Assembly: GCA_024642725.1 (NCBI GenBank)
Contig: JAHEAO010000006.1
Location: forward strand, 1-64,000
Direction: 5' to 3'
Length of the DNA stretch: 64,000 bases
Origin: Paracoccaceae bacterium
GTDB taxonomy: Bacteria; Pseudomonadota; Alphaproteobacteria; Rhodobacterales; Rhodobacteraceae
Both the position numbers and the translations under genes were made by a program. The stretch's first letter is position 1, and every line of letters begins with the position of its first letter. The notes below the pieces were generated by a model, which was not told where the DNA came from, searched no databases, and saw only the letters and a list, made by a program, of their open reading frames with translations. Of the stretch, positions 55,879 through 64,000 are shown piece by piece.

Positions 55879-56496
55879 ATGACGGTTCAGGCGCAGGCAA
55901 TAAAACGCGGACGCAAATTTGATCAGGTGCTTGAAGGCGCCCGACAGGTTTTCATGGCAGACGGATTCGAACGAGCCAGCGTTGACGAGATTGCGGCGGT
56001 GTCGGGCGTCTCCAAAGCAACGCTCTACAGTTATTTTCCAGACAAGAGGCTGCTTTTTACCGAAGTCGTGCGGACCGAGTGCCACCGCCAGTCGGATCGG
56101 GCAATGGCGACAATTGATATCAGCGCACCGGCGGACACGGTCTTGCGTCTTGCCGCCTGGCATATGATCGGTTTCTTTCTATCGGAATTCGGCCAGCGCA
56201 TGTTTCGCATCTGTGTCGCGGAGTCGGCTAGTTTTCCGGAGCTTGGACGGGAGTTCTATAATTCCGGGCCGCTCATCGCGAACCAGTCCTTGTCGGCCTA
56301 TTTCGGGCAGGCGATCGAGCGTGGCGAATTGCGCATCGACGACCTTGAACTGGCGGCATTCCAGTTTGCCGAGCTTTGCAAGGCTCGGCTGTTCAATCGC
56401 GTCGTGTTTGGCGTTCAGAGCGAGTTTTCGGACGCTGAGATCAACCGTGTCGTCGATGGTGCCGTCGATGTCTTCATGGCGCGGTACGGCGGCTAG
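55879..56496 (+). CDS. TetR/AcrR-family transcriptional regulator
   Basis: 205 residues. The N-terminal HTH (about 25-62) reads ASVDEIAAVSGVSKATLYSYFPDKRLLF, the TetR pattern. The C-terminal ligand domain contains a helix set of the TetR_C type. The target is unknown; divergence from mbfA across 139 bp makes that gene a candidate. Its last four bases overlap the end of the convergent NYN gene. Confidence 0.87.
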   Translation: MTVQAQAIKRGRKFDQVLEGARQVFMADGFERASVDEIAAVSGVSKATLYSYFPDKRLLFTEVVRTECHRQSDRAMATIDISAPADTVLRLAAWHMIGFFLSEFGQRMFRICVAESASFPELGREFYNSGPLIANQSLSAYFGQAIERGELRIDDLELAAFQFAELCKARLFNRVVFGVQSEFSDAEINRVVDGAVDVFMARYGG

Positions 56497-57271
56497 GCCC
56501 TATCACGTATCAAGAGCGTGTTCCCATTGCCCGGTTTGACTTCAAATCGACCGGTCTTTCGGATCAGGTCGCTGAGTTTCGCGCTACCATAGGTGCGCGG
56601 ATCAAAGTCGGCATGCGCTTGAGCCATGAACTGTCCCAATTGGCCAAGCGTGTACCATTCGCCTTCTGGATCGATTGCCTTCATTGCCCGAAGGACCAAT
56701 GGAATCGCTTTCGAAGGCGGCTCTTTCTTCGTTGCAGGTTCGACCTTTTGTTCTTCGTTGGTCTGCGCCCGCTTCGTTGATGGTTGCTTTTCGCCGCTTG
56801 CGGGCTCATCGGGCACGACCTCCGTGTCCGCGCTTCCGAGATTTTCGACATAAATGAAGCGCTTGCAAGCCATCCGGAAAGCATCTGGCGTCTTCTTCTC
56901 GCCGATTCCATAGACGTCCAAGCCCTGTTCGCGGATCCGTGCGGCCAACCGGGTGAAGTCGCTATCTGAAGATACCAGAACGAAGCCGTCGAACAGCCCC
57001 GAATGCAGGAAATCCATCGCGGCAATGACCAATCCGATGTCCGATGCATTCTTGCCCGTCGTGTTGGCGAATTGTTGATCTGGCACCATCCCGAGTGCCG
57101 AAACTTTGCGGGCCCACTTTGCCAGCCGTTGAACGGACCAGTCACCATAAATGCGTCGGACCGATGCCTCGCCTAATCCTGCAATCTCTTCGAAGATTGC
57201 TTCGGCATATTGTGCTGGAACGTTGTCGGCGTCGATCAGGACACAAAGTCTAGGCGCGCGCTCGGCGACCA

Positions 57272-57272
<1 letters not shown>
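56493..57272 (-). CDS. NYN-domain protein with C-terminal LOTUS/OST-HTH domain (LabA-like)
   Basis: 259 residues. The NYN (PIN-like) nuclease domain occupies about 8-150, with LCVLIDADNVPA, NASDIGLVIAAMD and FVLVSSDSDFTRLA carrying the acidic metal ligands. A charged linker (about 155-190) leads to an OST-HTH/LOTUS domain at about 192-259. NYN domains are usually RNases, and LOTUS domains bind RNA. Its ATG shares a base with the stop of the formaldehyde dehydrogenase gene (TGATG), so the two are coupled. Confidence 0.87.
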
Positions 57273-58384
<1,112 letters not shown>

Positions 58385-58459
58385 GGTTCTTCCTCCCAAA
58401 CTGGTTTGACGCTACCTTACGGAATGCCCTGCCCGTTTCAACTGAAAGGCCCCGCGAAA

Positions 58460-58729
58460 ATGAAAAGAGTATTGCTTGTCTTGGCGCTCTTGTTGCCGGT
58501 TGGGTGTTTCGCCGAGAACGAAGCTGACAAATCTATTGAAGATTCCTGCGGCGCGACCGGCCTTGACCATCTATTGGGACAGCCAAGATCGGTACTTGCA
58601 GACATGACTTTCAAGCGGCCGGTCAGAGTTCTTGCACCAAACCAGCCGATGACTATGGACTACAATCCGGAACGCCTGAATTTCGACACTGATGACGAGG
58701 GGCTGATCGACAAGGTTTGGTGCGGCTGA
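58460..58729 (+). CDS. I78-family peptidase inhibitor-like lipoprotein or secreted protein
   Basis: ATG 58460 gives 89 residues, starting with a signal MKRVLLVLALLLPVGC, whose PVGC could be a lipobox or a cleavage site. The mature part matches the I78 inhibitor pattern: CGATGLDHLLGQP, VRVLAPNQPMTMDYNPERLN and a closing DKVWCG. The two cysteines probably form a disulfide. I78 proteins inhibit serine proteases such as elastase or subtilisin. It is convergent with cycP, 3 bp apart. Confidence 0.85.
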   Translation: MKRVLLVLALLLPVGCFAENEADKSIEDSCGATGLDHLLGQPRSVLADMTFKRPVRVLAPNQPMTMDYNPERLNFDTDDEGLIDKVWCG

Positions 58730-58732
58730 TTG

Positions 58733-59170
58733 CTAGTCCTTGTAGGTTGAATGGCAAGCTTTGCAGGCGCCGCCGATATTGCCCATGCTGGCTTGCAAGG
58801 CTTCAAGGCTGCTGACGTCCGCCGCCATAGCTGCTTTGAACAAACCGTCCGCTTTGCTGCTGAAATCATCCCAGTTCGCCCAAATGTCCGGCTTGGCTTC
58901 CGAGACGGGATCATCTTCCTGTGGTTCGAAACGCTCGGTAATGAGATTGGCATTTCCTGTCAGCCCGCCGATAGCCTGGCTTGCGGCATCTGGATCGAAC
59001 GCAGCTTTCCCGCTTGCCATATCGCCCAGAACCTTTGCGCTTGATGCGATCGACTGCATCAGATCCATGCGGTCTTTGACGACAGGGTTTTGAACACCCT
59101 CCTTGGCCCACACAAGTCCCGACCCAAGGATCGCGACGCTGGCAATAATCGCCAAACTGGACTTCTTCAT
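58733..59170 (-). CDS. cycP: Cytochrome c'
   Basis: 145 residues with a signal peptide (MKKSSLAIIASVAILGSGLVWA) and a C-terminal CKACH (Cys136-Cys139-His140), the position typical of the four-helix-bundle class II cytochromes. KDRMDLMQSIASSAKVLGDMASG is helix 1. Cytochrome c' binds NO and CO and may protect against nitrosative stress in the periplasm. It begins about 100 bp after a terminator on the same strand. Confidence 0.92.
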   Translation of the reverse strand: MKKSSLAIIASVAILGSGLVWAKEGVQNPVVKDRMDLMQSIASSAKVLGDMASGKAAFDPDAASQAIGGLTGNANLITERFEPQEDDPVSEAKPDIWANWDDFSSKADGLFKAAMAADVSSLEALQASMGNIGGACKACHSTYKD

Positions 59171-59270
59171 AACTGGATACTCCCACTGAATTGTGGGCCG
59201 ACTATAGCGGCTGCAGTGCCGTGCGGAAGAGGAAACAACGCTCTGCTGCGGTAACGATTTCTTTGGGTTC

Positions 59271-59304
59271 GAAAAAGAAAACCCCCGTGCTTTCGCTCGG
59301 GGGT
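59271..59304 (-). terminator. Strong rho-independent terminator on the minus strand
   Basis: Read on the minus strand, ACCCCCG...CGGGGGT with an inner GC-GAAA-GC forms a stable hairpin, directly followed by TTTTCTTTTTC. The plus strand has no T tract here. No annotated minus-strand gene lies just upstream of it. Confidence 0.65.
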
Positions 59305-59490
59305 GTAGTCCCCCGGCGCCGCAGGCTGGGTGGGGGCTGTTAATCCGCGACGCCGGGGTTAGCGTTAACCGCTACAAAGCGAGGTTTGCTGCTCGATTCG
59401 GGCGGCAAGATGGGTGGACTGCGGTATTGGGCAGGCGATTTAGAGACCAAATCGCGGCAGGCTTGATTTCGGAGCCGGTTGCGGCCACTG
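59305..59490 (-). ncRNA. Candidate small RNA ending at the 59271 terminator
   Basis: This gene-free stretch (59171-59497) is rich in inverted repeats: CCCCC/GGGGG at 59307-59338, GGTTA-gcgt-TAACC at 59357-59370 and GCGATTT-agagacc-AAATCGC at 59435-59455. A minus-strand terminator follows. The minus frames have no ORF with a start longer than 36 codons. It could instead be the structured leader of the DUF2794 gene on the plus strand. I do not recognise tmRNA, 6S, SRP or RNase P features. Confidence 0.33.
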
Positions 59491-59497
59491 TTTGCTT

Positions 59498-59845
59498 ATG
59501 AACGTTCAGACACCTACGCCATTTCCCGGTCAGGATGGGGCATCGGACCAAGTCGCTTTCGACCGCAGTGAACTGGCTGTGATCCTGACGCTTTATGGCC
59601 GGATGGTAGCCGCCGGAGAGTGGCGGGATTACGGGATGTCCTTCTTGAAGGATGTTGCAGTATTTTCAGTTTTTCGCCGGACCGCGGAGCATCCAATTTA
59701 CCGGATTGAGAAGCGCCCGAAACTGCGACAGAAACAGGGGCTATACGCCGTTATCGCGATGGACGGGCAAGTGCTCAAACGCGGCCACGATCTACGTGCC
59801 GTCCTGCGAATTCTTGACCGCAAGCTGATCCGCCCCGTCGACTAG
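59498..59845 (+). CDS. DUF2794 protein
   Basis: ATG 59498 (MNVQTPTPFPGQDG) gives 115 residues; the track start is a TTG. The core FDRSELAVILTLYGRMVAAGEWRDY and FSVFRRTAEHPIYRIEKRP is the conserved DUF2794 pattern, found mainly in alphaproteobacteria and of unknown function. The upstream 327 bp are gene-free and structured. Its end overlaps the convergent NlpC/P60 gene by four bases. Confidence 0.85.
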   Translation: MNVQTPTPFPGQDGASDQVAFDRSELAVILTLYGRMVAAGEWRDYGMSFLKDVAVFSVFRRTAEHPIYRIEKRPKLRQKQGLYAVIAMDGQVLKRGHDLRAVLRILDRKLIRPVD

Positions 59846-60669
59846 ACCCGGCGACGTGACGTGACCGGGCCATCACCGGCGGCTTCTATCCGTGGCAGTG
59901 CCTTGTCTATCCGCTCGTAGTTGACGGACATACGATGAGCATTCGCGTGGATGATACGTTCCGCATCGGCCGCGATTGCGACATGGCCGTTCCAGAAAAA
60001 CAGATCGCCCCGTCTTGTTGGCTCAGCATCACCGAGCGGCGCGCCAAGCGATCTTTCCTGCATGTCACTATCGCCCGGGCAAGCAACGCCGCACGCCATC
60101 AGAGAGACCTGAACCAGAGCAGAGCAATCCAGGCCGAAGCCAGAGTTGCCACCCCACAGATAGGGTGTGCCAAGGAAAATCTCCGCCACTTCGACGGGAT
60201 CGGAAAAAACTGAGCCGAGCTCGCGGATATGGGTAATCGGAACGTAGTGACCGTCCGTGGTGACCGCGAATTTCTCGTGAATTTCAGCGATCGTCAGACG
60301 TGATGCAAAGGAAAGTGCCATACTCCGGGGTGTCTTGATGCCTGGGCCATTGTACAGGTGAGTCGAGCGGACAGCGACGAAGTGCGTTGAAGTCGTCACC
60401 TGCGAAAGGTCCCCGGCGCGAACGTAGCCGCAGTAACCGTCTTTTTCGGACTGTCCGAATGCGAAGCCGTCGAGTTCTTCGAGCACCCTGAACACGTCTC
60501 CGAACAACAGTTCACGATCCGGCGTCTCTTCACAAGCATCGCGCCAGATCGTCGTCGTCGGGGCGTGGACCTGCAGCAGTTCCCCGTCAGTAAAGACCTC
60601 TGCGTCGATCTTGCCCTTCAGGTTCAGAGCAGCAACGCGGCCGTTTGCGGGAGTGAGGCGACGGTCCAT
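59842..60669 (-). CDS. NlpC/P60 (C40) family peptidoglycan hydrolase with SH3-like domain
   Basis: ATG 60669 shares a base with the stop of the aminopeptidase (TGATG); 275 residues. SH3-like regions (about 25-135) precede the C40 domain. The catalytic cysteine is in GFGLDCSALVQ, His in NGHVAIAAD, and the third polar residue near IIHANAHRM. Related enzymes cleave gamma-D-Glu-meso-diaminopimelate bonds. No signal peptide is visible, so it may act on imported muropeptides, in line with the neighbouring aminopeptidase. Confidence 0.88.
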   Translation of the reverse strand: MDRRLTPANGRVAALNLKGKIDAEVFTDGELLQVHAPTTTIWRDACEETPDRELLFGDVFRVLEELDGFAFGQSEKDGYCGYVRAGDLSQVTTSTHFVAVRSTHLYNGPGIKTPRSMALSFASRLTIAEIHEKFAVTTDGHYVPITHIRELGSVFSDPVEVAEIFLGTPYLWGGNSGFGLDCSALVQVSLMACGVACPGDSDMQERSLGAPLGDAEPTRRGDLFFWNGHVAIAADAERIIHANAHRMSVNYERIDKALPRIEAAGDGPVTSRRRV

Positions 60670-62057
60670 CAAGAGAGACCCAGAAGGCTGGGAAGGCCTT
60701 CCAGCACCGCCCTGGCGCCTTGACCCACACCGCCCTTTGGTCGCGCAGGGGCCGCCTTTGGCTGCCAGCCGTAGATGTCGAAATGCACATAGCGGGGTGT
60801 CTTTGTCACGAAGCGCCGCAAGAACAAGGCTGCCGTAATCGATCCTGCCATCCCCCCGGAAGGCGCGTTGTCCAGATCTGCGACGCCCGGTTCGATCAAA
60901 GGCTCGTAGGCATCCCAGAACGGCATCTGCCAGACAGGGTCACGAATCCTATCGGCCGCGGCGATTATCTTGGCGGCATCGCCGCTATCGGTCGCATAGA
61001 AGGGCGCAAGATCCGGCCCTACCGCGACGCGGGCCGCGCCCGTCAATGTTGCCATAGACAAAATGAGTTCGGGATCGCCCTCATCGGCCAGTGCCAGCGC
61101 GTCGGCAAGCACCAGCCGGCCCTCGGCGTCCGTATTGTTGATCTCGACGGTCAGGCCTTTGCGCGACGTCAAGATGTCTTGGGGCCGATATGATGACCCG
61201 CTAATTGAATTTTCTACCGCCGGGATCAACACCCGCAGTCGGACGGGCAGCGCAAGCTCCATGATCATTCGTGCAAGCCCCAGAACCGTCGCCGCACCAC
61301 CCATGTCCTTCTTCATCAGGCCCATAGAGGCGCCGGGCTTTATGTTGAGTCCGCCTGTGTCGAAACAGACGCCCTTCCCCACAAGCGTGAGTCTTGGTCC
61401 GGACTTACCCCACGACAGGTCAATGAGCCGGGGCTCTCTGTCCGACGCGCGACCCACCGCATGGATCATGGGAAAGTTCTGCTTTAGCAGGTCCTTTCCC
61501 TTTATGACCTTCACCTTGGCCTTGAATGTTTTGGCCAGGTCCAGTGCTGCGATCTCAAGCTCATCCGGGCCCATGTCAGAGGCCGGCGTGTTGATGAGGT
61601 CGCGAGTCATGGCTTCTGCCCGAGCTATGACTTCAAGACGGTTGGCATCAATTCCTTGAGGAGCGATCAGCCGAGCTTTTGGCGCCGACACCTTGGCGTA
61701 GCGGTCGAAACGGTATCCGGCCAGCAGCCATCCAAGAGCCGCCTCTTCCAGTGCTGCTGGCGGCAGATCAGATACCAGACGATAATCGGCGTCCGGCAGT
61801 TTGGAGCGAACAGCAGCCAGAATGAAGCGTTCGCGGGATTGATCCCGGCTGCTGCCAAGACCAGCGACCGCAATCGCAATCCGGCCCTCAGAATCGGGTA
61901 TGGCGATTGCTTCGCCAGCCGCGGCGCCGAACCCGGTCGCATTTAACCAAGCCACCTGCGCTGGTGGCAGCCCAGCTTTCCAGTCGTCCAATTGATGCTT
62001 TGAAACCACATGAAGCGGCACAGCGGATTTGGTTTTCTTGGAGAAGGCTAATGTCAT
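60669..62057 (-). CDS. M17-family leucyl aminopeptidase
   Basis: 462 residues. The N-terminal domain is divergent and the C-terminal catalytic domain has VGKGVCFDTGGLNIKPG, MKKDMGGAA and the diagnostic NTDAEGRLVLADAL. These provide the two-zinc site. It removes N-terminal residues from peptides in the cytoplasm. Translation is coupled to the NlpC/P60 gene, suggesting joint breakdown of peptides or muropeptides. Confidence 0.92.
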   Translation of the reverse strand: MTLAFSKKTKSAVPLHVVSKHQLDDWKAGLPPAQVAWLNATGFGAAAGEAIAIPDSEGRIAIAVAGLGSSRDQSRERFILAAVRSKLPDADYRLVSDLPPAALEEAALGWLLAGYRFDRYAKVSAPKARLIAPQGIDANRLEVIARAEAMTRDLINTPASDMGPDELEIAALDLAKTFKAKVKVIKGKDLLKQNFPMIHAVGRASDREPRLIDLSWGKSGPRLTLVGKGVCFDTGGLNIKPGASMGLMKKDMGGAATVLGLARMIMELALPVRLRVLIPAVENSISGSSYRPQDILTSRKGLTVEINNTDAEGRLVLADALALADEGDPELILSMATLTGAARVAVGPDLAPFYATDSGDAAKIIAAADRIRDPVWQMPFWDAYEPLIEPGVADLDNAPSGGMAGSITAALFLRRFVTKTPRYVHFDIYGWQPKAAPARPKGGVGQGARAVLEGLPSLLGLS

Positions 62058-62118
62058 GGTAGATTCCGTTAAAAGGCACCGCCCACAGACTATTCCGATC
62101 TACGCTGCCCGCAAGGGG

Positions 62119-62529
62119 TCAGCCGGAAAGCCCCTGCAAGTCCCAGACCGCCATCAACGAAGTCTCTCCGACGCGACCGAGGCGGGCGACTGTTGCCGCA
62201 AATGCGGCACCATCGTTGCGACTGGCAAGCCCCGACACGTCGTCGGCGACGCGCGCTACGATCTGCATTCCGATCTGATTTGCCAGAATGCTGATCAAGT
62301 TCGCGGCGCGCTGCACCTCGGCAATTCGACCAGCGGAACAAGCACGGTTGAGTTTGGCCAACTGAACGGCCAGTTCTTCCATCGTCGTGGAAATGTAATC
62401 TTCGGCCCCGGTCGGCCCAAGACGTTCATAGAGATCGGTCAGCTGAATGTTGTCCAGCCGCACCTTTTCAACAGGCACAAGTTTACCCTGCACGATATCA
62501 CCCCGAATTGCTTTTGCCCCCTCAGGCAA
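62119..62529 (-). CDS. Helical protein of unknown function
   Basis: 136 residues from a TTG at 62529, with an in-frame stop just upstream and no ATG near the N-terminus; no clear ribosome site is seen. The sequence is almost entirely helical, with a bundle-like region from about residue 45 (MEELAVQLAKLNRAC) to the end. No transmembrane segment or catalytic motif is present. It lies 61 bp upstream of the end of the intergenic region before the aminopeptidase and is divergent from the carbonic anhydrase. Confidence 0.65.
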   Translation of the reverse strand: MPEGAKAIRGDIVQGKLVPVEKVRLDNIQLTDLYERLGPTGAEDYISTTMEELAVQLAKLNRACSAGRIAEVQRAANLISILANQIGMQIVARVADDVSGLASRNDGAAFAATVARLGRVGETSLMAVWDLQGLSG

Positions 62530-62644
62530 GTCCAGAGTTACCTTTCAGACTCAAGAAAGAGTTGAAATTGGCCCTAGAAATCGCTCGAATCCTTTTCAAA
62601 TGTTGCATAGAGAGAATGGTGAGCCGACGGGGACCGAGAAGATC

Positions 62645-63295
62645 ATGGACCATGCAAGACCACTGCCATCGTACCTAATCCAGCGTTATCACGGATGGAA
62701 AGCGACGACCTATGCCGAGAACAAGGCATGGTATCGTCGCCTTGCAGATGACGGCCAGCGGCCCCGCGCTATGGTGATCAGTTGTTGCGACAGTCGGGTC
62801 CACGTTACGTCGATCTTCGGAGCGGATCAGGGCGAATTTTTTATCCACCGCAACGTGGCAAATTTGGTGCCGCCGTACGAACCGGATGGCGAACCGCATG
62901 GGACGTCGGCCGCGGTTGAGTATGCGGTGACTTCGCTGAAAGTCGCGCATGTGATCGTGCTGGGGCATTCCAACTGCGGCGGCGTCAACGGTTGTCACGC
63001 GATGTGTTCCGGAAAGGCGCCCGAGCTGGAGGAGAAATCCAGCTTTGTAGGGCGCTGGATGGATATTCTTCGGCCAGGATACGAAAAGGTCGCGTCCATT
63101 TCCGGTGAGGCAGAGCAGTTGAGGGCGCTGGAAAAAGAAGCGGTATTGGTCTCGCTTGACAATCTCATGACCTTCCCGTTCGTCTCTGAAGCGGTAGAGG
63201 AAGAACGCGTGACCTTGCACGGGCTGTGGACAGATGTCGGTGAGGGCGGATTGCTTCAATACGAGCCAGCCACCAGCACGTTTGAGCCTATCTAG
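62645..63295 (+). CDS. Beta-class carbonic anhydrase
   Basis: ATG 62645 gives 216 residues; the track ORF extends upstream into the divergent gene. Zinc ligands are Cys48 (SCCDSRV), His108 and Cys111 (GHSNCGG), with Asp49 and Arg51 forming the catalytic dyad. It interconverts CO2 and bicarbonate in the cytoplasm. The IHRNVANLVPPY segment is typical. It is convergent with an SDR gene 21 bp away. Confidence 0.94.
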   Translation: MDHARPLPSYLIQRYHGWKATTYAENKAWYRRLADDGQRPRAMVISCCDSRVHVTSIFGADQGEFFIHRNVANLVPPYEPDGEPHGTSAAVEYAVTSLKVAHVIVLGHSNCGGVNGCHAMCSGKAPELEEKSSFVGRWMDILRPGYEKVASISGEAEQLRALEKEAVLVSLDNLMTFPFVSEAVEEERVTLHGLWTDVGEGGLLQYEPATSTFEPI

Positions 63296-63316
63296 CGACC
63301 GTCAGAACCCACGGCG

Positions 63317-64000
<684 letters not shown>

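Noticed and set aside
59340-59495. Small protein on the minus strand (about 51 open codons)
   Set aside because: No ATG or GTG start; only an internal TTG giving 36 codons. The open frame is expected by chance at this GC content.
59271-59497. tmRNA, 6S, SRP or RNase P RNA
   Set aside because: No tag-like GCAAACGACAAC, no GGAA tetraloop context of SRP RNA, and no RNase P core motifs were found.

Overview
The window is 64 kb of ordinary, densely packed chromosome from a GC-rich alphaproteobacterium. The gene content points to the Rhodobacteraceae (Rhodobacter/Roseobacter group). The evidence is an FnrL regulator next to hemN and a ccoNOQP operon, a ccoGHIS cluster with perfect TTGA-N6-TCAA boxes, a membrane-anchored CycM-type cytochrome c, cytochrome c', a YejABEF transporter, DUF2794 and MbfA. 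I see no rRNA, tRNA, insertion sequence, prophage, integrase or CRISPR array. About 57 protein genes are supported. Most long ORFs on the opposite strand in the ORF track are GC-driven shadows.

Layout. 1-5 kb: cpdB (cut by the left edge), nudC, an SRPBCC protein, pheA and a membrane cytochrome c. 5.2-11 kb: a complete yejABEF peptide ABC importer. 11-16.4 kb: a D,D-carboxypeptidase with a SPOR domain, a HAD hydrolase, clpS, rsmC, a short-chain dehydrogenase lacking its catalytic lysine, and a small lipoprotein. 16.5-25.2 kb: tetrapyrrole genes hemF, hemE, hemC and hemN, interrupted by an MFS / FAD-oxidase / malonyl-CoA synthetase operon. 25.2-39.9 kb: the microaerobic block fnrL, usp, ccoNOQP and ccoGHIS, with three FNR boxes. 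Its two cco operons are separated by a three-gene catabolic operon (PLP lyase, M24 hydrolase, Asp/Glu racemase family) and an ArnT-like glycosyltransferase. 39.9-43.9 kb: tesA divergent from ybbA-ybbP. 43.9-46.3 kb: hutH and hutC, divergent around a 16-bp palindrome. 46.4-50.5 kb: an ABC ATPase / FtsX permease / secreted CrtC-like protein module resembling AttEFGH. 50.5-54.6 kb: a six-gene operon, mostly with overlapping ends (fghA, yaiI, HAD, ornithine-cyclodeaminase family, phytanoyl-CoA dioxygenase family, DUF2478). 54.7-58.4 kb: mbfA, a TetR regulator, a NYN-LOTUS protein and the glutathione-dependent formaldehyde dehydrogenase. 58.4-64 kb: an I78 inhibitor, cytochrome c', a structured intergenic region, DUF2794, an NlpC/P60 peptidase, an M17 aminopeptidase, an unknown protein, a beta-carbonic anhydrase and an SDR cut by the right edge.

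How it works together. The centre of the window supports respiration at low oxygen. FnrL senses oxygen through an Fe-S cluster and probably acts on hemN, usp, ccoN and ccoG through the FNR boxes. HemF and HemN make heme with and without oxygen. CcoGHIS assembles the cbb3 oxidase and CcoI supplies its copper. FghA and class III alcohol dehydrogenase form the glutathione route of formaldehyde oxidation, although their genes lie 2.6 kb apart.

The least explained parts are the lyase / M24 / racemase operon, the dioxygenase / cyclodeaminase operon with DUF2478, and a hairpin-rich intergenic region near 59.3-59.5 kb that may encode a small RNA on the minus strand. None of these can be proved novel from sequence reading alone.
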